Shown piece after piece: positions 1 through 10,397 of a stretch of DNA of 64,000 nucleotides. A model generated the notes under the pieces. That model worked only from the letters and a program-made list of their open reading frames with translations, was not told the origin of the DNA and did no database searches. How positions within the stretch are numbered: position 1 is the stretch's first letter; every line of letters begins with the position of its first letter. Source of the stretch: Cornus controversa (taxonomy: Eukaryota; Streptophyta; Magnoliopsida; Cornales; Cornaceae); the NCBI GenBank assembly GCA_026545225.1, contig CM048850.1, positions 25,464,297 through 25,528,296 on the forward strand. Direction: 5' to 3'. The position numbers and the translations under genes are program-made.

Positions 1-893
1 TGTCAGTTGTGCAATGGTATTGGTCTTGTTGCCCTCCAGTGTCCTCGTTGGTGTGCTCGTCCAACTATTGACTCTCTACCTACTGCCTTTGCTGGTCTTC
101 AGTTAACTAAGCCATCTCCTTTGTCACCATTCCCTATGCAGTTATCAGCAGTAGGTTTTACCGCAATCTCTTCAGCCACAATACTTGAATTATCAGCCAA
201 CTACTACTCATGACCCAAATTGGTACCCGAACATTGGTGTTACTCATCACATGATTGGTGATCCTTGCCCTTCGCAGAATCATCGCCCCTTACACTGTAT
301 CAAATTCAGTTTATCTTGGCAATGGTTCTCACCTCCCTATCACTCATACGGGTAACATGTCTCTTCCTCTTGGTTCTTCCTCCTTTCAGCTTAACAATGT
401 CTATCATGTTCTTGCTATGCGTGAGAACCTATTTTCTGTTGCCTAATTCACTCGAGATAATAATGTCCGTCTTTCTTTTAATGCACAAAGATTTTTCATC
501 CAGGACCTAACCTCTGGTGCTCTTTTGTTTCAGGGCCAATGTAAGGATGGTCTTTATCCTTTGTCGTCTATCTTTCCAGTTCCATAGGCTTTTCCTACTA
601 CCAATCTGCCTTCCTCCATTTGGCACAGTCGCCTAGGTCATCCATCTCACAAAGTCTTGTCTTACTAAGGCTTAAATAAATTATTATCTTCTGATTTTCG
701 TTTTTTTAAGTCTTTTTTTGTAAGGGATATGCATTGGGTAAATCCACACACCTCCCCTTTTCACTCAGTAATGAAATTAGTGCATTTGCTCCTTTTGATC
801 TAGTGTATTATGATATATGAAAATTTTTAGTTGCTTTTGTTTTTGGATTTAAATATTATGTCTTATTTACTGATGATTTCACCCGTTACGCTA
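1..893 (+). mobile_element. Ty1-copia retrotransposon remnant (gag knuckle to start of integrase)
   Basis: Translation in shifting frames gives the normal copia order. A knuckle-like CQLCNGIGLVALQCP lies at about 1-45. A protease-like GVTHHMIGD is at 235-262. NNVYHVLAMRENLFSVA lies near 390-445, the GAG-preintegrase signature IWHSRLGHPS at about 617-650, and the integrase start YYVLFTDDFTRYA ends at about 893. Stops and frameshifts break every segment, so it is dead. It begins outside the window and is cut at about 894 by the reverse-strand gypsy LTR piece. The second copia remnant at 58.2-59.8 kb overlaps it in domain content, so the two are not halves of one element. Confidence 0.8.
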
Positions 894-894
894 A

Positions 895-2280
895 GTAGGA
901 ATGATCCACCCGACTCTACCTTAACTCAAACAGCCATGCATGAATGCATATGAAGTCTTTACGTGACTACATGACAAATATCCATGCTTTTCACACTTAA
1001 AACATACAAGTTTTAGAAATCATGAGTGATGCTTCACATTTTAATATATGAAAACTTATATGAAGTCACAACTCACAAGTAAACTCACACCACGTATAAC
1101 CGGAAAGCAATTCAACTGAGGATTTCTGCTTGTCACAATTCCATAGTAAGGGTTTCTTCGAAACCACAAACTCTACATGCGCTCTACGGGTTGCTAACCC
1201 GAGTTTTGGGTCGTGCACTCTAGGGCTTCGGGCCCTTCTTAATTCTCACATATGTCCCAAAAATACGCTTTTCACATAATGTACACTTATCACATAAATG
1301 CACAAAATTCACAATTTTCACAATTCTCACCAAATGCATAATCTATGTCAAGTTTATGCACACACTTTCAACTCAAGCTTGTCACAATGAAAATCACCCA
1401 TTTCATGGAAATCATAACCAATGCATTTTTAAGAAAATCTTCTTTTCATGCCTTTACTCTATACATGGAATCAACTTTCACATGCTTCTCAATGAACACA
1501 ATTCATAATATGGATTCATAAACATCACCAAATCATACACAATACATAATCCCAATATATATATATATGCACAAATTCATATTTTCACAAAATCTCAAAA
1601 TAACATTCATGTCACAAGTATATGACCTATAGAATCAAAATAAAGAAGAATTTCACACCTTTACCTCAAATCTCATGCTTGTCCTAGCAAATCCCAAATT
1701 TTCAGCCCTTTTCACCTTGCCGAAAATGTATTTTGTTCGGTTCAAACCGAAGCTCTTAGCCCTAGGAACAATCTACCCTTTTTCCAAAAAATCCAAAATC
1801 AAAGTGCAAAGCCTCCGAAATGTAGAGAGAAGGGAGAGAGATGAAGTAGGAGAGTTAGAGAGAGAGAGATTGCTGGAAAATGAAATATCTCAGCCCATCT
1901 AGATATTTATATCTCCACTTGGAGTGCGAAATGACTAAAACGCCCCCGAGTCACTTAACATACCCTCCCGAGCTCTGTTTTCAATTTCGAAAGCGGCTAT
2001 AACTCCGAAATCACTTCCTTAACTCTCTAAACATTCCGTTTGGTTCATAACCAAAAATAATATTTTTCTGGATTCCCAGGCCCACCCGGACCACCTTTCG
2101 GGCCCTGTTGACCCAAAAAGTCAAACTTTTTCAAATGTTCCTAAAACCTCCCAAAACCTTAAAACAACTTCCCAAACATGTTTCCCACGTTCACAACATG
2201 CTAAACATCATTTAAAATGCAATTAGGGCAAAAATGATGCTAAAAATGGAAACCGGTCAAAATTGGACCCGCTCTCTACA
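895..2280 (-). mobile_element. Ty3-gypsy LTR fragment (copy 1, same family as copy 3)
   Basis: This is the reverse complement of the first ~1.46 kb of the LTR at 59808-62356. Shared landmarks are the outer end TGTAGAGA (2280 on this strand) followed by TCCAATTTTGACCGG, the CT-rich leader near 1800-1870, the stretch around 1140-1250 (matching about 60890-61030) and the end near 896 (matching about 61268). The outer TG end is intact; the other end is missing and no gag follows. Repeated GAGAGA makes the short arginine/glutamate-rich reading frame seen here, which is not a gene. Confidence 0.8.
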
Positions 2281-2399
2281 AGTCTTATCATTTAAACATC
2301 ATTCCAGCTTACTCCAAATACAAAAGTATCATCAGAAAGTCACATGTAAAAGATAGCACTTGTACAGTAAGAGAAAGAAGAGCAAAAAAGAACAAAGAT

Positions 2400-2786
2400 G
2401 AAGAGATAAAATGGCTTGTAGTTAAATTGTTAAAAAAACATTTCTAGAACTTATGTTTTGCTGGGAAAAAGAAAGAAAGGCCAAAAAAAGAGAAAAAAGC
2501 AAAAAAAAAAAATAGGGTTTTGTTAGAAAAAGAATTAGGGATTAGTGAAAAATAAAGTAAGAATCCATGGAAAAGAAAAGATTTCATGAAAACAAGAGGA
2601 AAAGGAGAAAAAAATAATAATTTGGCATGTCCAACATGTGTCTGCGCCATGTCTAAAAATTAATGGCGTGTTGCACGTGTGTCTGTGCCATGTCCGCATC
2701 GTGTCCGAAAATTCAAAAAAATTAAAAGAAATCCTGACATGTTTTTTGGTGTCCAACACGTGTCGGGGCGTGTCCGTGCTTCCTAG
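2400..2786. mobile_element. Truncated hAT-like non-autonomous element (one end)
   Basis: The sequence ends in TGCTTCCTAG at 2777-2786, the same terminal motif as the element at 15160-16500. The preceding GTGTCCGACACG-like stretch and the 'agggttttgtt...' region resemble that element's right half. The left end and target duplication are not visible, probably lost when the gypsy LTR ending at 2280 inserted or by deletion. Confidence 0.45.
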
Positions 2787-3060
2787 CTAACACCTTAAGC
2801 TTTTGGAGTAGATGGTTCTTAACATGGTATTAGAGAAACGATTCTAACCCTAAACAGCCGTCTCTTTTCTTTCCTCTCTCAACATGGTATTAAAGCCAAA
2901 GGTCCCGAGTTCAAACCTCACTGTCACCCTGATAATTAAAATTGAAACACGTGTTGGACCAAAAGAAGGCCACATGTGCGGGGTGTGTTTAAGGATTTAA
3001 ATATTAAAGTGACACCCTCTCTAACAACTTAAGCTTTTGGAGTAGATTGTTGTTAACATG
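2787..3060. repeat. Two 40-bp direct repeats flanking a tRNA-box-like stretch
   Basis: About 40 bases starting CTAACA[C/A]CTTAAGCTTTTG occur at 2787-2826 and again at 3021-3060. Between them, TGGTATTAAAGCC and CCCGAGTTCAAACCTC look loosely like a primer-site or tRNA B-box motif. No complete tRNA fold, poly-A tail or SINE ends are visible, so the identity is open. Confidence 0.35.
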
Positions 3061-3151
3061 TTGAATTTTCACAATTCTTTTAACTCTCACATACATAGAA
3101 CTTCTCTCTAAAAAATCAACAGGTGTACCAACTTGAGACTAAATACAAAGT

Positions 3152-3329
3152 TGTCGAGAGTCCGAGACGAGTAGATCCAGAGATCCTAGACGAGTTGATT
3201 CAAATATCCGAGACGAGTAGATCCGAAGATCCAAGATGAGCTGGTCTTGAGATCCGAAATGAGTTGATCTAAAGATCTGAGACGAGTTGATCCGAAGATC
3301 CGAGACGAGTTGATTTGAAGATCCGAGAC
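3152..3329. repeat. 23-bp minisatellite, about 8 units
   Basis: Units of 23 bp close to GAGTTGATCCGAAGATCCGA + GAC run in register from 3169 to 3329 (seven full units), preceded by one partial unit at 3152-3168. Units differ by up to about seven bases. It lies just inside the primer-site side of the reverse-strand copia LTR at 3377-3688, so it may belong to that element's leader. Confidence 0.85.
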
Positions 3330-3351
3330 AAGTTCAGAGTAGGATATGATA

Positions 3352-3688
3352 AACCTGCTATGATACCATGCTGATTTGTTAAAGAGAAAAGTTCTTTGTA
3401 TTTCTCTATAATATGTTTACATCTTGTACAAGTATATATAGGAAAAAAGAAAAGCTATACAAGGGAAAAAGAAGTCTAAAAAATAGAACCCTACAATCTG
3501 CTCCTAACTTACAACAATCATAATAATCAAATCCCTAAAATAAAGGAGCTAAACATTTACAGCAATCATAATAATCAAATCCCTAAAATAAAGGAGCTGA
3601 ATATGGCAGCAACTATAGAAAGTCTAAGGCTAGAAGATCTGCTCCTTATACAGCTAATATTAGCTGTCACAACTAACATCTTCCAACA
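3352..3688 (-). mobile_element. Reverse-strand copia LTR with adjacent primer-binding site
   Basis: On the minus strand the sequence starts TGTTGGAAGATG at 3688 and ends TTTAACA at 3377, a TG...CA LTR of 312 bp. Beyond it, at about 3354-3366, is TGGTATCATAGC, the usual primer-binding motif for initiator Met tRNA. An internal duplication of about 40 bp (around 3512-3551 and 3562-3600) is present. Coding sequence that should follow at lower coordinates is absent. The LTR abuts L1 ORF1 sequence at 3689, so it apparently landed in or next to the LINE. Confidence 0.7.
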
Positions 3689-4483
3689 GAGTGATCTTTA
3701 AGGTGTGCTCTAAATTCTCTAAACCTATATATCTTGATGATATTTCAGTAGCTAGAGATAGAGGCATGTTTGTTAAACCAATGCTTGATGTTGATGGGCA
3801 TGAGGAACTGCCCGACATTGTTTATGTTAAGGTGGCATGATAGAGAATGCAAAATACTATTGAATGTGACTGGAAGCCACAGGTTTGCAAGTCTTGCCAT
3901 GCCACTGATCATGCAGAATCTAAATGCCCTAGAAATGTTCAGGAAAAAAAACCAAAAGGGGAATGGGTGGTTAAACAGAAGGGGAAATTTGTGACAGTTG
4001 AGGAAGAGAGAGATGAAGGTGCTTCTCATCAAGAAGATGCAGCCCCTCAATTTGACAACCTTGAAGAGGAAATGGCTCAACAAAAAGAAGTACTTGTAGC
4101 CCCTCAACTTGATAACTAAGAAGCAGATGCAAGACATATAGAAGAGGTAAAACAGGAAGAAAATTAACATGAGAATGTGAGTGTGTGCAAGAGGACGAGC
4201 ATGTGTCACTTGATGTGTGTTCCAAATGCAGTGTGAAGCTGCTGATACAATTGAAAATGGTAATGAGGCTGCAGTGGAGGAAGAGGGTAAGACTATCGTA
4301 GAGGGTGATAAGAAGAGAGGTATTCAGTCTCCCTCAAGTACAGTAGGTGCAAGCTCCTCTTCCAAGAAGAAGAAGAAGAAGAAAGGTAAAAAGGGTAAAA
4401 AGAAGGTTGCAGGCCTTATGAGGGTCACTACGGGTATGCTAGCAGGTGGAGCTAATCCACCAACACAAAGTGACCTAAAATAG
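3689..4483 (+). pseudogene. L1 ORF1 remnant (nucleic-acid-binding, CCHC knuckle)
   Basis: Frame fragments read KFSKPIYLDDISVARDRG and ELPDIVYVKV near 3715-3835, typical of plant L1 ORF1 (DUF4283-like region). A CX2CX4HX4C knuckle, CKSCHATDHAESKC, follows at about 3883-3925, then an acidic stretch and a lysine-rich tail (KKKKKKKGKKGKK near 4360-4410). ORF1 proteins bind the LINE RNA. At least three stops or frame changes break it (for example TGA near 3838 and TAA near 4117), so no intact protein is made. Confidence 0.75.
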
Positions 4484-5528
4484 GAACTTGGAATGTTGGA
4501 GACTTTAACAGATTGAAAATGCAGAAAGAATCGAAAATTTGGTTAAGGCTCTCTCCTATTTCATTGGTTTCTCTCTTAAAGACTAGGGTGAAAGACAAAG
4601 TTAATTTAATTTCTTCTAGAAAGATTTATGCTCAATTGGGTAGAGGTTTGGTCAATGAGGAGTGGTTACAATTTCTAAATTCTCAGCTTTTGCTTACTCC
4701 TGCTGGTTTGTCAGATCATTAGGGTTTAGTTGTGCAAATTCCCAATCAAATTGCCAATAGTCCTAAGACTCTCAGATTCTTCAAGGTGTGGAACAATCAA
4801 CCTGCAGTCCATGAGCATGTTGGGGATATTTGGCAAGGACAGGAGCAAGGTAATCCTCTCCAAAGTCTTAGAAGCTGAAGAAGGTGAAAATGAAAATCAA
4901 GGATTGGATTTCTACTACGTTTGGCTTTATTTATGAAGCGGTCATAGTGGCCAGACAAAAACAGGAAGTGCAGGCTATGGTTGCTACTGATCCCATGAAG
5001 GAGGCTCTCATTTTTCAAGATAATAAAGCCAGGAATGAATTGGAAGCTACAATTTCCAATGAAGAGACTGTTTTAGCCCAGAGATCTAGAATTACATGGC
5101 TAAAAGATCAGTATAGAAATTCAAAAATACTTCTATCAGAAAGTAAAGCAGCATAGGTGCACCGTGCACTATTACTATTTTTGTTTCGCAGGACAAGCAT
5201 GGCTCTACTAAAACAGAGAATTGTTGAGTACAACTAGGACTTATTCAAGCCAAAGAAACAAAATCAAACTGGACAAGTCCAATTGAGACCTGTTAGAAGA
5301 GCTCTATCTATGGAAAGTGGCAAACAGACTGGAAGAACCTGTAATTGCAGTAGAAATTAAGAATGTTATGTTCAGTATTGGAGCAGACAAGGCACCAAGG
5401 CTTGATGGGTTCCCTGCTAGGCTCTTTCACCAGTATTGGGACATTATTGGAGGTGGTGTGGTGGAAGCTATGAAGTATTCTTTTAAATTCCCAACTCTGC
5501 AGAAAGATTTTAATAGTTCATCACTTTA
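4484..5528 (+). pseudogene. L1 ORF2 remnant: endonuclease tail and start of reverse transcriptase
   Basis: The segment around 4690-4850 reads SDH, then LRFFKVWNNQPAVHEHV, matching the end of the LINE endonuclease domain and its linker. At 5317-5528 comes EIKNVMFSIGADKAPRLDGF, the conserved opening of plant L1 reverse transcriptase, where KAPGPDG is usual and R here replaces G. Many stops separate these blocks. The frame is interrupted at CTTTA (5524-5528), the target site of the TRIM element. Confidence 0.75.
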
Positions 5529-5770
5529 AGAAGATGTACAGGACAGAAGAAATATGTAAAGGCTTGAATGAGTGTTTATCACCCATTCACAACTTTGGTA
5601 TTTTATAGATGAAAAGAGCACATGTTAAATATAAACTAAAAAAAATCACTACATATTATATGCCTGAGTATTTGCGTAAATAAATTAAATTCCATTATTC
5701 TAGACTAATCATATCTCGGCTAATATGGTAAGTCAAATCCCATGATTCTAGGCACATATCTCGGCTAACA
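5529..5770 (-). repeat. TRIM 3' LTR (left copy)
   Basis: 242 bp. On the minus strand it starts TGTTAGCCGAGATATG and ends TCTTCT. It is closely similar to the copies at 6038-6291 and 6587-6822; shared blocks are CCCATTCACAACTTTGGTAT and ATGAAAAGAGCACATGTTAA. The non-canonical CT terminus is the same in the nested copy. Confidence 0.8.
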
Positions 5771-5904
5771 CTCCCCCTCAAGTTGGTGCGTGGATATCTA
5801 AGATGCCCAACTTAGACAATGGATTCTCAAATAAAGTCTTGCCGATTGACAAACGGAGTGCAAATAACATGAAGATCCAGTGAAACAGCTGAAAAGCAAT
5901 CAAT

Positions 5905-6380
5905 AACAATGTCTCCTCAGACCATAAACAATGATTATGAGGAGACATTAAACAATAATGTCTCTTCAGACCATAATGTCTATTCAGACAATAACGATGT
6001 CTTCTTAGACCATAATAATCTCTCCTCAGACCATAACTGTTAGCCAAGATATGTGCCTAGAATCATGGGATTTGACTTACCATATTAGCCAAGATATGAT
6101 TAGTCTAGAATCATAGGATTTGACTTTATTTACGCATATATTTAGGCATATAATATGAAGTGATTTTAGTTAGTTTCCTTTCTTGTAATATTTAACATGT
6201 GTTCTTTTCATTTATAAATACCAAAGTTGTGAATGGGTGTTTACACGCATTCAAGCATTTACATATTTCAATTGTATCTTGTATTTCTTCTATAACATTG
6301 TCTCCTCAGACCATAACGATGTCTCCTCAGACCATAACGTTGTCTCCTTAAACCATAATGATATCTCCTCAAACATTCCC
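5905..6380. repeat. About 20-bp degenerate tandem repeat in TRIM interior
   Basis: Units near TGTCTCCTCAGACCATAACG recur at 5905-6037 and resume at 6297-6380. The nested solo LTR 6038-6291 lies between, exactly within one unit. There are no unique spacers, so this is an ordinary tandem array. Confidence 0.75.
6038..6291 (+). mobile_element. Solo LTR of the same TRIM family nested inside the TRIM
   Basis: 254 bp in the opposite orientation to the host TRIM, starting TGTTAGCCAAGATATG and ending TTTCTTCT. The 5-bp target duplication ATAAC is present at 6033-6037 and 6292-6296. Removing the LTR and one ATAAC restores the interrupted CAGACCATAAC repeat unit. It contains a TATA-like TTATAAATACC near 6212. 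Confidence 0.8.
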
Positions 6381-6586
6381 GAGTCCAAATATAGACTTTT
6401 TTAGGAGCACTACCCACTTACATATAGCCAGACAATCTCCTTCTCAAGCTTCCACTGTAAATGGCTACCCTTCTTCTTTCTGATGTCACCAATAACAATA
6501 CCGCCATTCTCTACCACCACAGTCGGTGGCAGAGACAAAATCACCACTGCGTAAAACCCTCTTTTGCAATTCTGGCTCTGATACAA

Positions 6587-6822
6587 AGAAGAAATATGTA
6601 AAGGCTTAAATGAATGTTTATCATCCATTCACAACTTTGGTATTTATAGATGAAAAGAGCACATGTTAAATATTACAGGAAAGGATACTAACTAAAATCA
6701 CTGCATATTCTATGCCTAAGTATATGCATAAATAAATCAAATTCCATGATTCTAGACTAATCATATCTCGGCTAATATGGTAAGTCAAATCCCATTATTC
6801 TAGGCACATATCTCTGCTAACA
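6587..6822 (-). repeat. TRIM 5' LTR (right copy)
   Basis: 236 bp, starting TGTTAGCAGAGATATG on the minus strand at 6822. The inner end at about 6587 borders TTGTATCAGAGCC, the primer-site motif. Compared with the left LTR it lacks about 16 bases at the inner end, so the exact LTR/primer border is uncertain by a few bases. Confidence 0.75.
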
Positions 6823-6827
6823 CTTTA

Positions 6828-7758
6828 GTTCCAAAGAGGAAGAATAGAGATAAAATTACTGAGTTTAGGCCGCTTTCTCTTTGCAATATAACCTACAAAG
6901 TCATTTTAAATTTGTTGGCATGGAGAGTGAGTTTGGTTCTTGATAATATTGTGGGTCGAGAACAAATGCTTTTGTAAAAGGCAAGAAAACACAAGATAAT
7001 ATTATCATTGCTCGTGAACTTTTAAGGTGTTTTGGTTCCAGAAGTACAAAGTCTACTTTGGCTTGAAAGGTGGACTTGAGGAAGGCATATGATTCAGTTA
7101 ATTGTCCCATCTGTTTGCAGTTATGAGATCTTTTGGCATTGGATAGATATGGTTGGGGTCGGTTAAGAAATCTGTGTGTTCTGTGTGGTTCCTATCATTA
7201 TCAATGCCACTCCTTGTTGCTTTTTCCAACCAAGGAGAGGGTTTAGACAAGGATGTCCATTATCCCCACTCCTCTTCACCTTAGTGACTGAATACTTGTC
7301 TAGAATTTCGGGAGATGAGGTTAGGAGGGCCTCTGCAGCTATTTTTGAGGCTGCAAGGAGAGATGGTATTACTCTTCTCAACAATTCTTTGTTGATGATT
7401 TACTTGTGCTGGTGAGAGATAACGAGGTAACTATTTTGGCCTTTAAGAGAGTTATGAAACACTTTGAGCTTGTGTCTGGACTGACTGTGCTGAATAGTCT
7501 GAAATCTTTCTTACTAGAAGCACGAAGAAGAACACCATTATCAAAACATTGGGCTGCAAGTTGGGGAATCTCCCTATCACTTACTTAGGGCTTCCTTTGT
7601 TTGATAAGGGCCTCAAAAGAGTTGATTGTACTAAGGTGTCCGATAGGTTTGTGTTGCTACTACTAGATGGCAAGGTCGTAATTTGGCTTTAGCTGGACAT
7701 CTTTGGTGTACTAACAGTGCTCTGTTTTCACTATCCCTACAAGAGTGGTTAATGTCAT
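6828..7758 (+). pseudogene. L1 reverse transcriptase core remnant
   Basis: After the TRIM, the LINE continues in frame fragments: EFRPLSLCNITYKVILNLLA (about 6860-6920), RQGCPLSPLLFTLVTEYLSR (7237-7305) and FVDDLL (about 7388-7405), the last being the catalytic [YF]xDD box. Then come SGLTVLNSLKS and PITYLGLPLFDKGLK (about 7570-7620). A frameshift between 7380 and 7406 and several stops inactivate it. The sequence is cut by the copia element, with GTCAT at 7754-7758 and again at 12885-12889. Confidence 0.8.
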
Positions 7759-8056
7759 TGTGGAATTTCGGGTGTGCAATCAGAGGAAATTTCGGATTGC
7801 ATTTCCTTATTTATTAGTTTCCAAAATAAAGATAGGAGGATAATTAGTATCCAAATCTCCATGATTTATGGCTTAGTCACTTCCTAGAATCAAGGAGTTT
7901 CTGTTTTTACTTCCTAAAATCAAGGAGTTGAGTTACCTAATTGTGTAGGTATCCTCTCCTATTTATTCTGGTATTCTTGTCTATCCTAGAACAACAATGT
8001 GAGAAGAATTTTCTCTCATATTTTTTCTATAAAGAATTCTCTTATATTTTTCTATA
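7759..8056 (+). repeat. Copia 5' LTR
   Basis: 298 bp from TGTGGAATTTCGGG to TTTTTCTATA. It matches the 3' LTR closely; the main difference is a rearranged stretch near 7860-7930, where the phrase 'AATCAAGGAGTT' is doubled here while the 3' LTR instead doubles 'GATTTATGGCTTAGTCA'. The end is not the canonical CA but is the same in both copies. Confidence 0.93.
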
Positions 8057-8074
8057 TAGTATCAGAGCAGCCTC
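8057..8074 (+). other. Copia primer-binding site
   Basis: TAGTATCAGAGCAGCCTC follows the LTR directly and resembles the TGGTATCAGAGC motif complementary to the 3' end of plant initiator Met tRNA, which primes minus-strand synthesis. Confidence 0.75.
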
Positions 8075-8096
8075 TGAACCTCCAAGAATTCTAAGG

Positions 8097-9215
8097 ATGG
8101 TCAAGTACAGAATGGCCTCTGATAAGAGCAGCACCTTTGACGCCTCTTTCGGTCCTGAACAGATTTCTCACAACGGCCATGGCGGATCTGAAAGTCTTAT
8201 GTTTCCAATAACTAAACACAAACTGAACGGACATAATTACCTTCAATGGGCTCAATCGATAATGATGTTCGTATCAGGGACAAGAAAAGACGACTACCTC
8301 ACAGGCGTTGTTGTAACCCCACAAAAGGAAGATCCAAAATTCTGAACCTGGAGATCTGAAAATAACATGGTAATGTCGTGGTTGATTAATACCATGGACA
8401 ATGAAATTGGGCAAAATTTCATGTTCTATGGAACCGCAAAAGAAGTCTGGGATGCAGCGAAGGAGACATACTCCGACAATGACAATACGGTAGAACTACT
8501 AGAGATTAAAAGCAGTCTCCATGATTTGCGACAAGGGGATCTCTCCGTCACACAATACTATAACACTCTTACTCGTTTTTGGCAACAATTGGATGTCTTC
8601 GAAGAACTTGACTGGGATTGCCCTGGAAACACAGCCAAATATAGGAAAATAGTCGAGAAGGAGAGAGTCTCAAAATTCCTACTTGGTCTAAACAAAAACC
8701 TTGATGAAGTCAGGGGGAGAGTGTTCGGGATGAGGCCTTTGCCCTCAATCCGGGAAGCTTTCTCAGAGGTGCGTCGAGAAGAAAGCAGGAAGAAGATCAT
8801 GATGGGAAATCAAAGCACTCCAAGCGCTGCAAATATTCCAGAAAGTTCGGCTCTTGCAACTCGTGGAATGAATCCCACCAGTGACAATCGAACCCGCAAA
8901 GGCAGGCCTTGGTGTGATCACTGTCGTAAGCCTAGACATACCAAAGAGACATGCTAGAAAATTCATGGAAAGCCAGCCGACTGGAAACCAAATAGACCAT
9001 CTCAGGACAGAGAAGGTCGTGGTCTAGCAGCCACTACAGATGACCAACCAACAACCGAAGCTGCACCTTTCACCAAAGAACAGATTGAGATGCTGCAGAA
9101 GATGTTCAACCAACTTAAGTCAAGTCCAACAACACCAATCATCAGCATAGGTTCAGTAGCACAAAAAGGTACATTCCTAACTACTCTTGGAGCCAAAACC
9201 AAGAATCTAACTTCA
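8097..9215 (+). pseudogene. Copia gag, inactivated by three in-frame stops
   Basis: The frame opens at ATG 8097 (MVKYRMASDK). It carries the copia Gag opening motif LNGHNYLQWAQSI (about 8221-8260), the UBN2-type capsid region (WDAAKETYSDND, LLEIKSSLHDLRQG, SVTQYYNTLTRFWQQLD) and a CX2C-H-C knuckle, WCDHCRKPRHTKETC, at 8911-8955. Stops at 8343 (TGA), 8955 (TAG) and 9216 (TGA) all lie in one frame, and the second and third fit single changes of a TGG Trp codon. There is no indel across this region, suggesting fairly recent point decay. Gag would form the cytoplasmic particle. Confidence 0.88.
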
Positions 9216-10397
9216 TGAATTATTGACTCTGGAGCATCCGATCACATGATTGGGGATGCTTCCTTATTCCAAAAGTGCAACCCGTGTTCTAAAAAATACA
9301 AAGTGAGAATAGCATATGGTTCTCTATCCACAGTGGCTGGAATTGGGTCAATTAGCATCTCAAAGACCCTTGTATTAAATTCCGTGCTATTGGTTCCTAA
9401 TCTGACCTGTAACCTTTTATCCATTAGCAAAATTACTAGAGATATGAATTGTGTTGCTAAATTCTTTCCCACTCATTATGAATTTCAGGACTTGGATTCG
9501 GGGAGGACGATTGGCAATGCTAAGGAAAGTGAAGGTCTCTACCTCCTCAAGAGTGATAATCAACTTGGAAAACAATCTCGAAGTGCTCATAATGTAGAGA
9601 GTCATTCTGTTATAAATTCCAATTCTGTTCCAGTTTCCAATAATGAAAGTGCAATTATGTTGTGGCATTTTCGATTAGGTCACCCAAGTTTCATGTATCT
9701 TGAAAAGTTGTTTCCTTCTTTATTTATTAGAAAAAACTCGAAGTTTTTCCAGTGTGAAATTTGTCAATTGTCTAAACATACTCGAAATACTTATCCAATT
9801 CAACTATACAAGGAATCACAACCATTCTCAGTTATACATAGTGATATTTGGGGACCCTCTCGAGTCAATAGTATTACAGGAATCCGATGGTTTATCTCTT
9901 TTGTTGATGATCATTCTAGAGTTACCTGGATATTCCTTATGAAAGAAAAATCTGAGGCAGGACCAATCTTTAAAAAATGTCACTCAATGATCCAAACTCA
10001 ATTCCTTACCAATGTTCAGATTTTCAGAACAGACAATGCCAAGGAATACTTTCATTCTATTCTTGGGGATTATCTCCTTGATCATGGGTTAATTCATCAG
10101 AGTTCTTGCATACACACCCCACAGCAAAATAGGATAGCTGAGAGGAAAAATCGAAACCTATTTGAAGTTACTCGTTCTGTCATGTTCACAAGTCATGTCC
10201 CAAAATATTTCTGGGGGGAAGCTATCCTTACCGCTGCCTATCTCATAAATCATATGCCTTCAAGAGTCTTGAAATTCCAAAACTCCGTGCCAGGTAGTCA
10301 CTCAAATCTATCCTCAATCCAAACTCATCTCGTCCTTGCCACTAAAAGTCTTCGGTTGCTCAGCGTTTGTCCACATACCTCCACATCAGAGAAGTAA
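9216..10397 (+). pseudogene. Copia protease and integrase, frameshifted
   Basis: The protease active site IIDSGASDHM starts right after the stop at 9216. The GAG-preintegrase block (MLWHFRLGHPS, 9657-9690) with His, His, Cys, Cys (FQCEICQLSKH) leads into the integrase core. The three acidic residues sit in HSDIWGP (about 9838), FRTDNAKEY (about 10025) and AERKNRN (about 10138), so the DDE set is still present. The frame is lost near 10290, after which it resumes in another frame at 10336. The integrase inserts the cDNA into the genome. Confidence 0.88.

Larger units (their letters stand above)
5529..6822 (-). mobile_element. TRIM-like miniature LTR retrotransposon (minus strand)
   Basis: Two direct LTRs (5529-5770 and 6587-6822) flank about 800 bp without coding potential. 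The target duplication CTTTA is seen at 5524-5528 and 6823-6827. On the minus strand a polypurine tract (complement of CTCCCCCT, 5771-5778) precedes the 3' LTR, and TATCAGAGCC (about 6573-6582) next to the 5' LTR matches an initiator-Met-tRNA primer site. Without the nested LTR the element is about 1.03 kb. With no protein genes it must have been mobilised by another element's enzymes. It splits the L1 reverse transcriptase. Confidence 0.8.

Noticed and set aside
2885..2945. tRNA-like A/B box motif
   Set aside because: GAGTTCAAACCTC resembles a B box, but no cloverleaf, anticodon stem or 3' end can be drawn; too weak for a tRNA or SINE.
3745..4209. Minus-strand open frame of 154 codons
   Set aside because: Antisense to the recognisable L1 ORF1 with its CCHC knuckle; no similarity of its own.
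5905..6380. Regular ~20-bp repeats that could suggest a CRISPR array
   Set aside because: Repeats are head to tail without unique spacers, degenerate, and lie inside a plant TRIM element.
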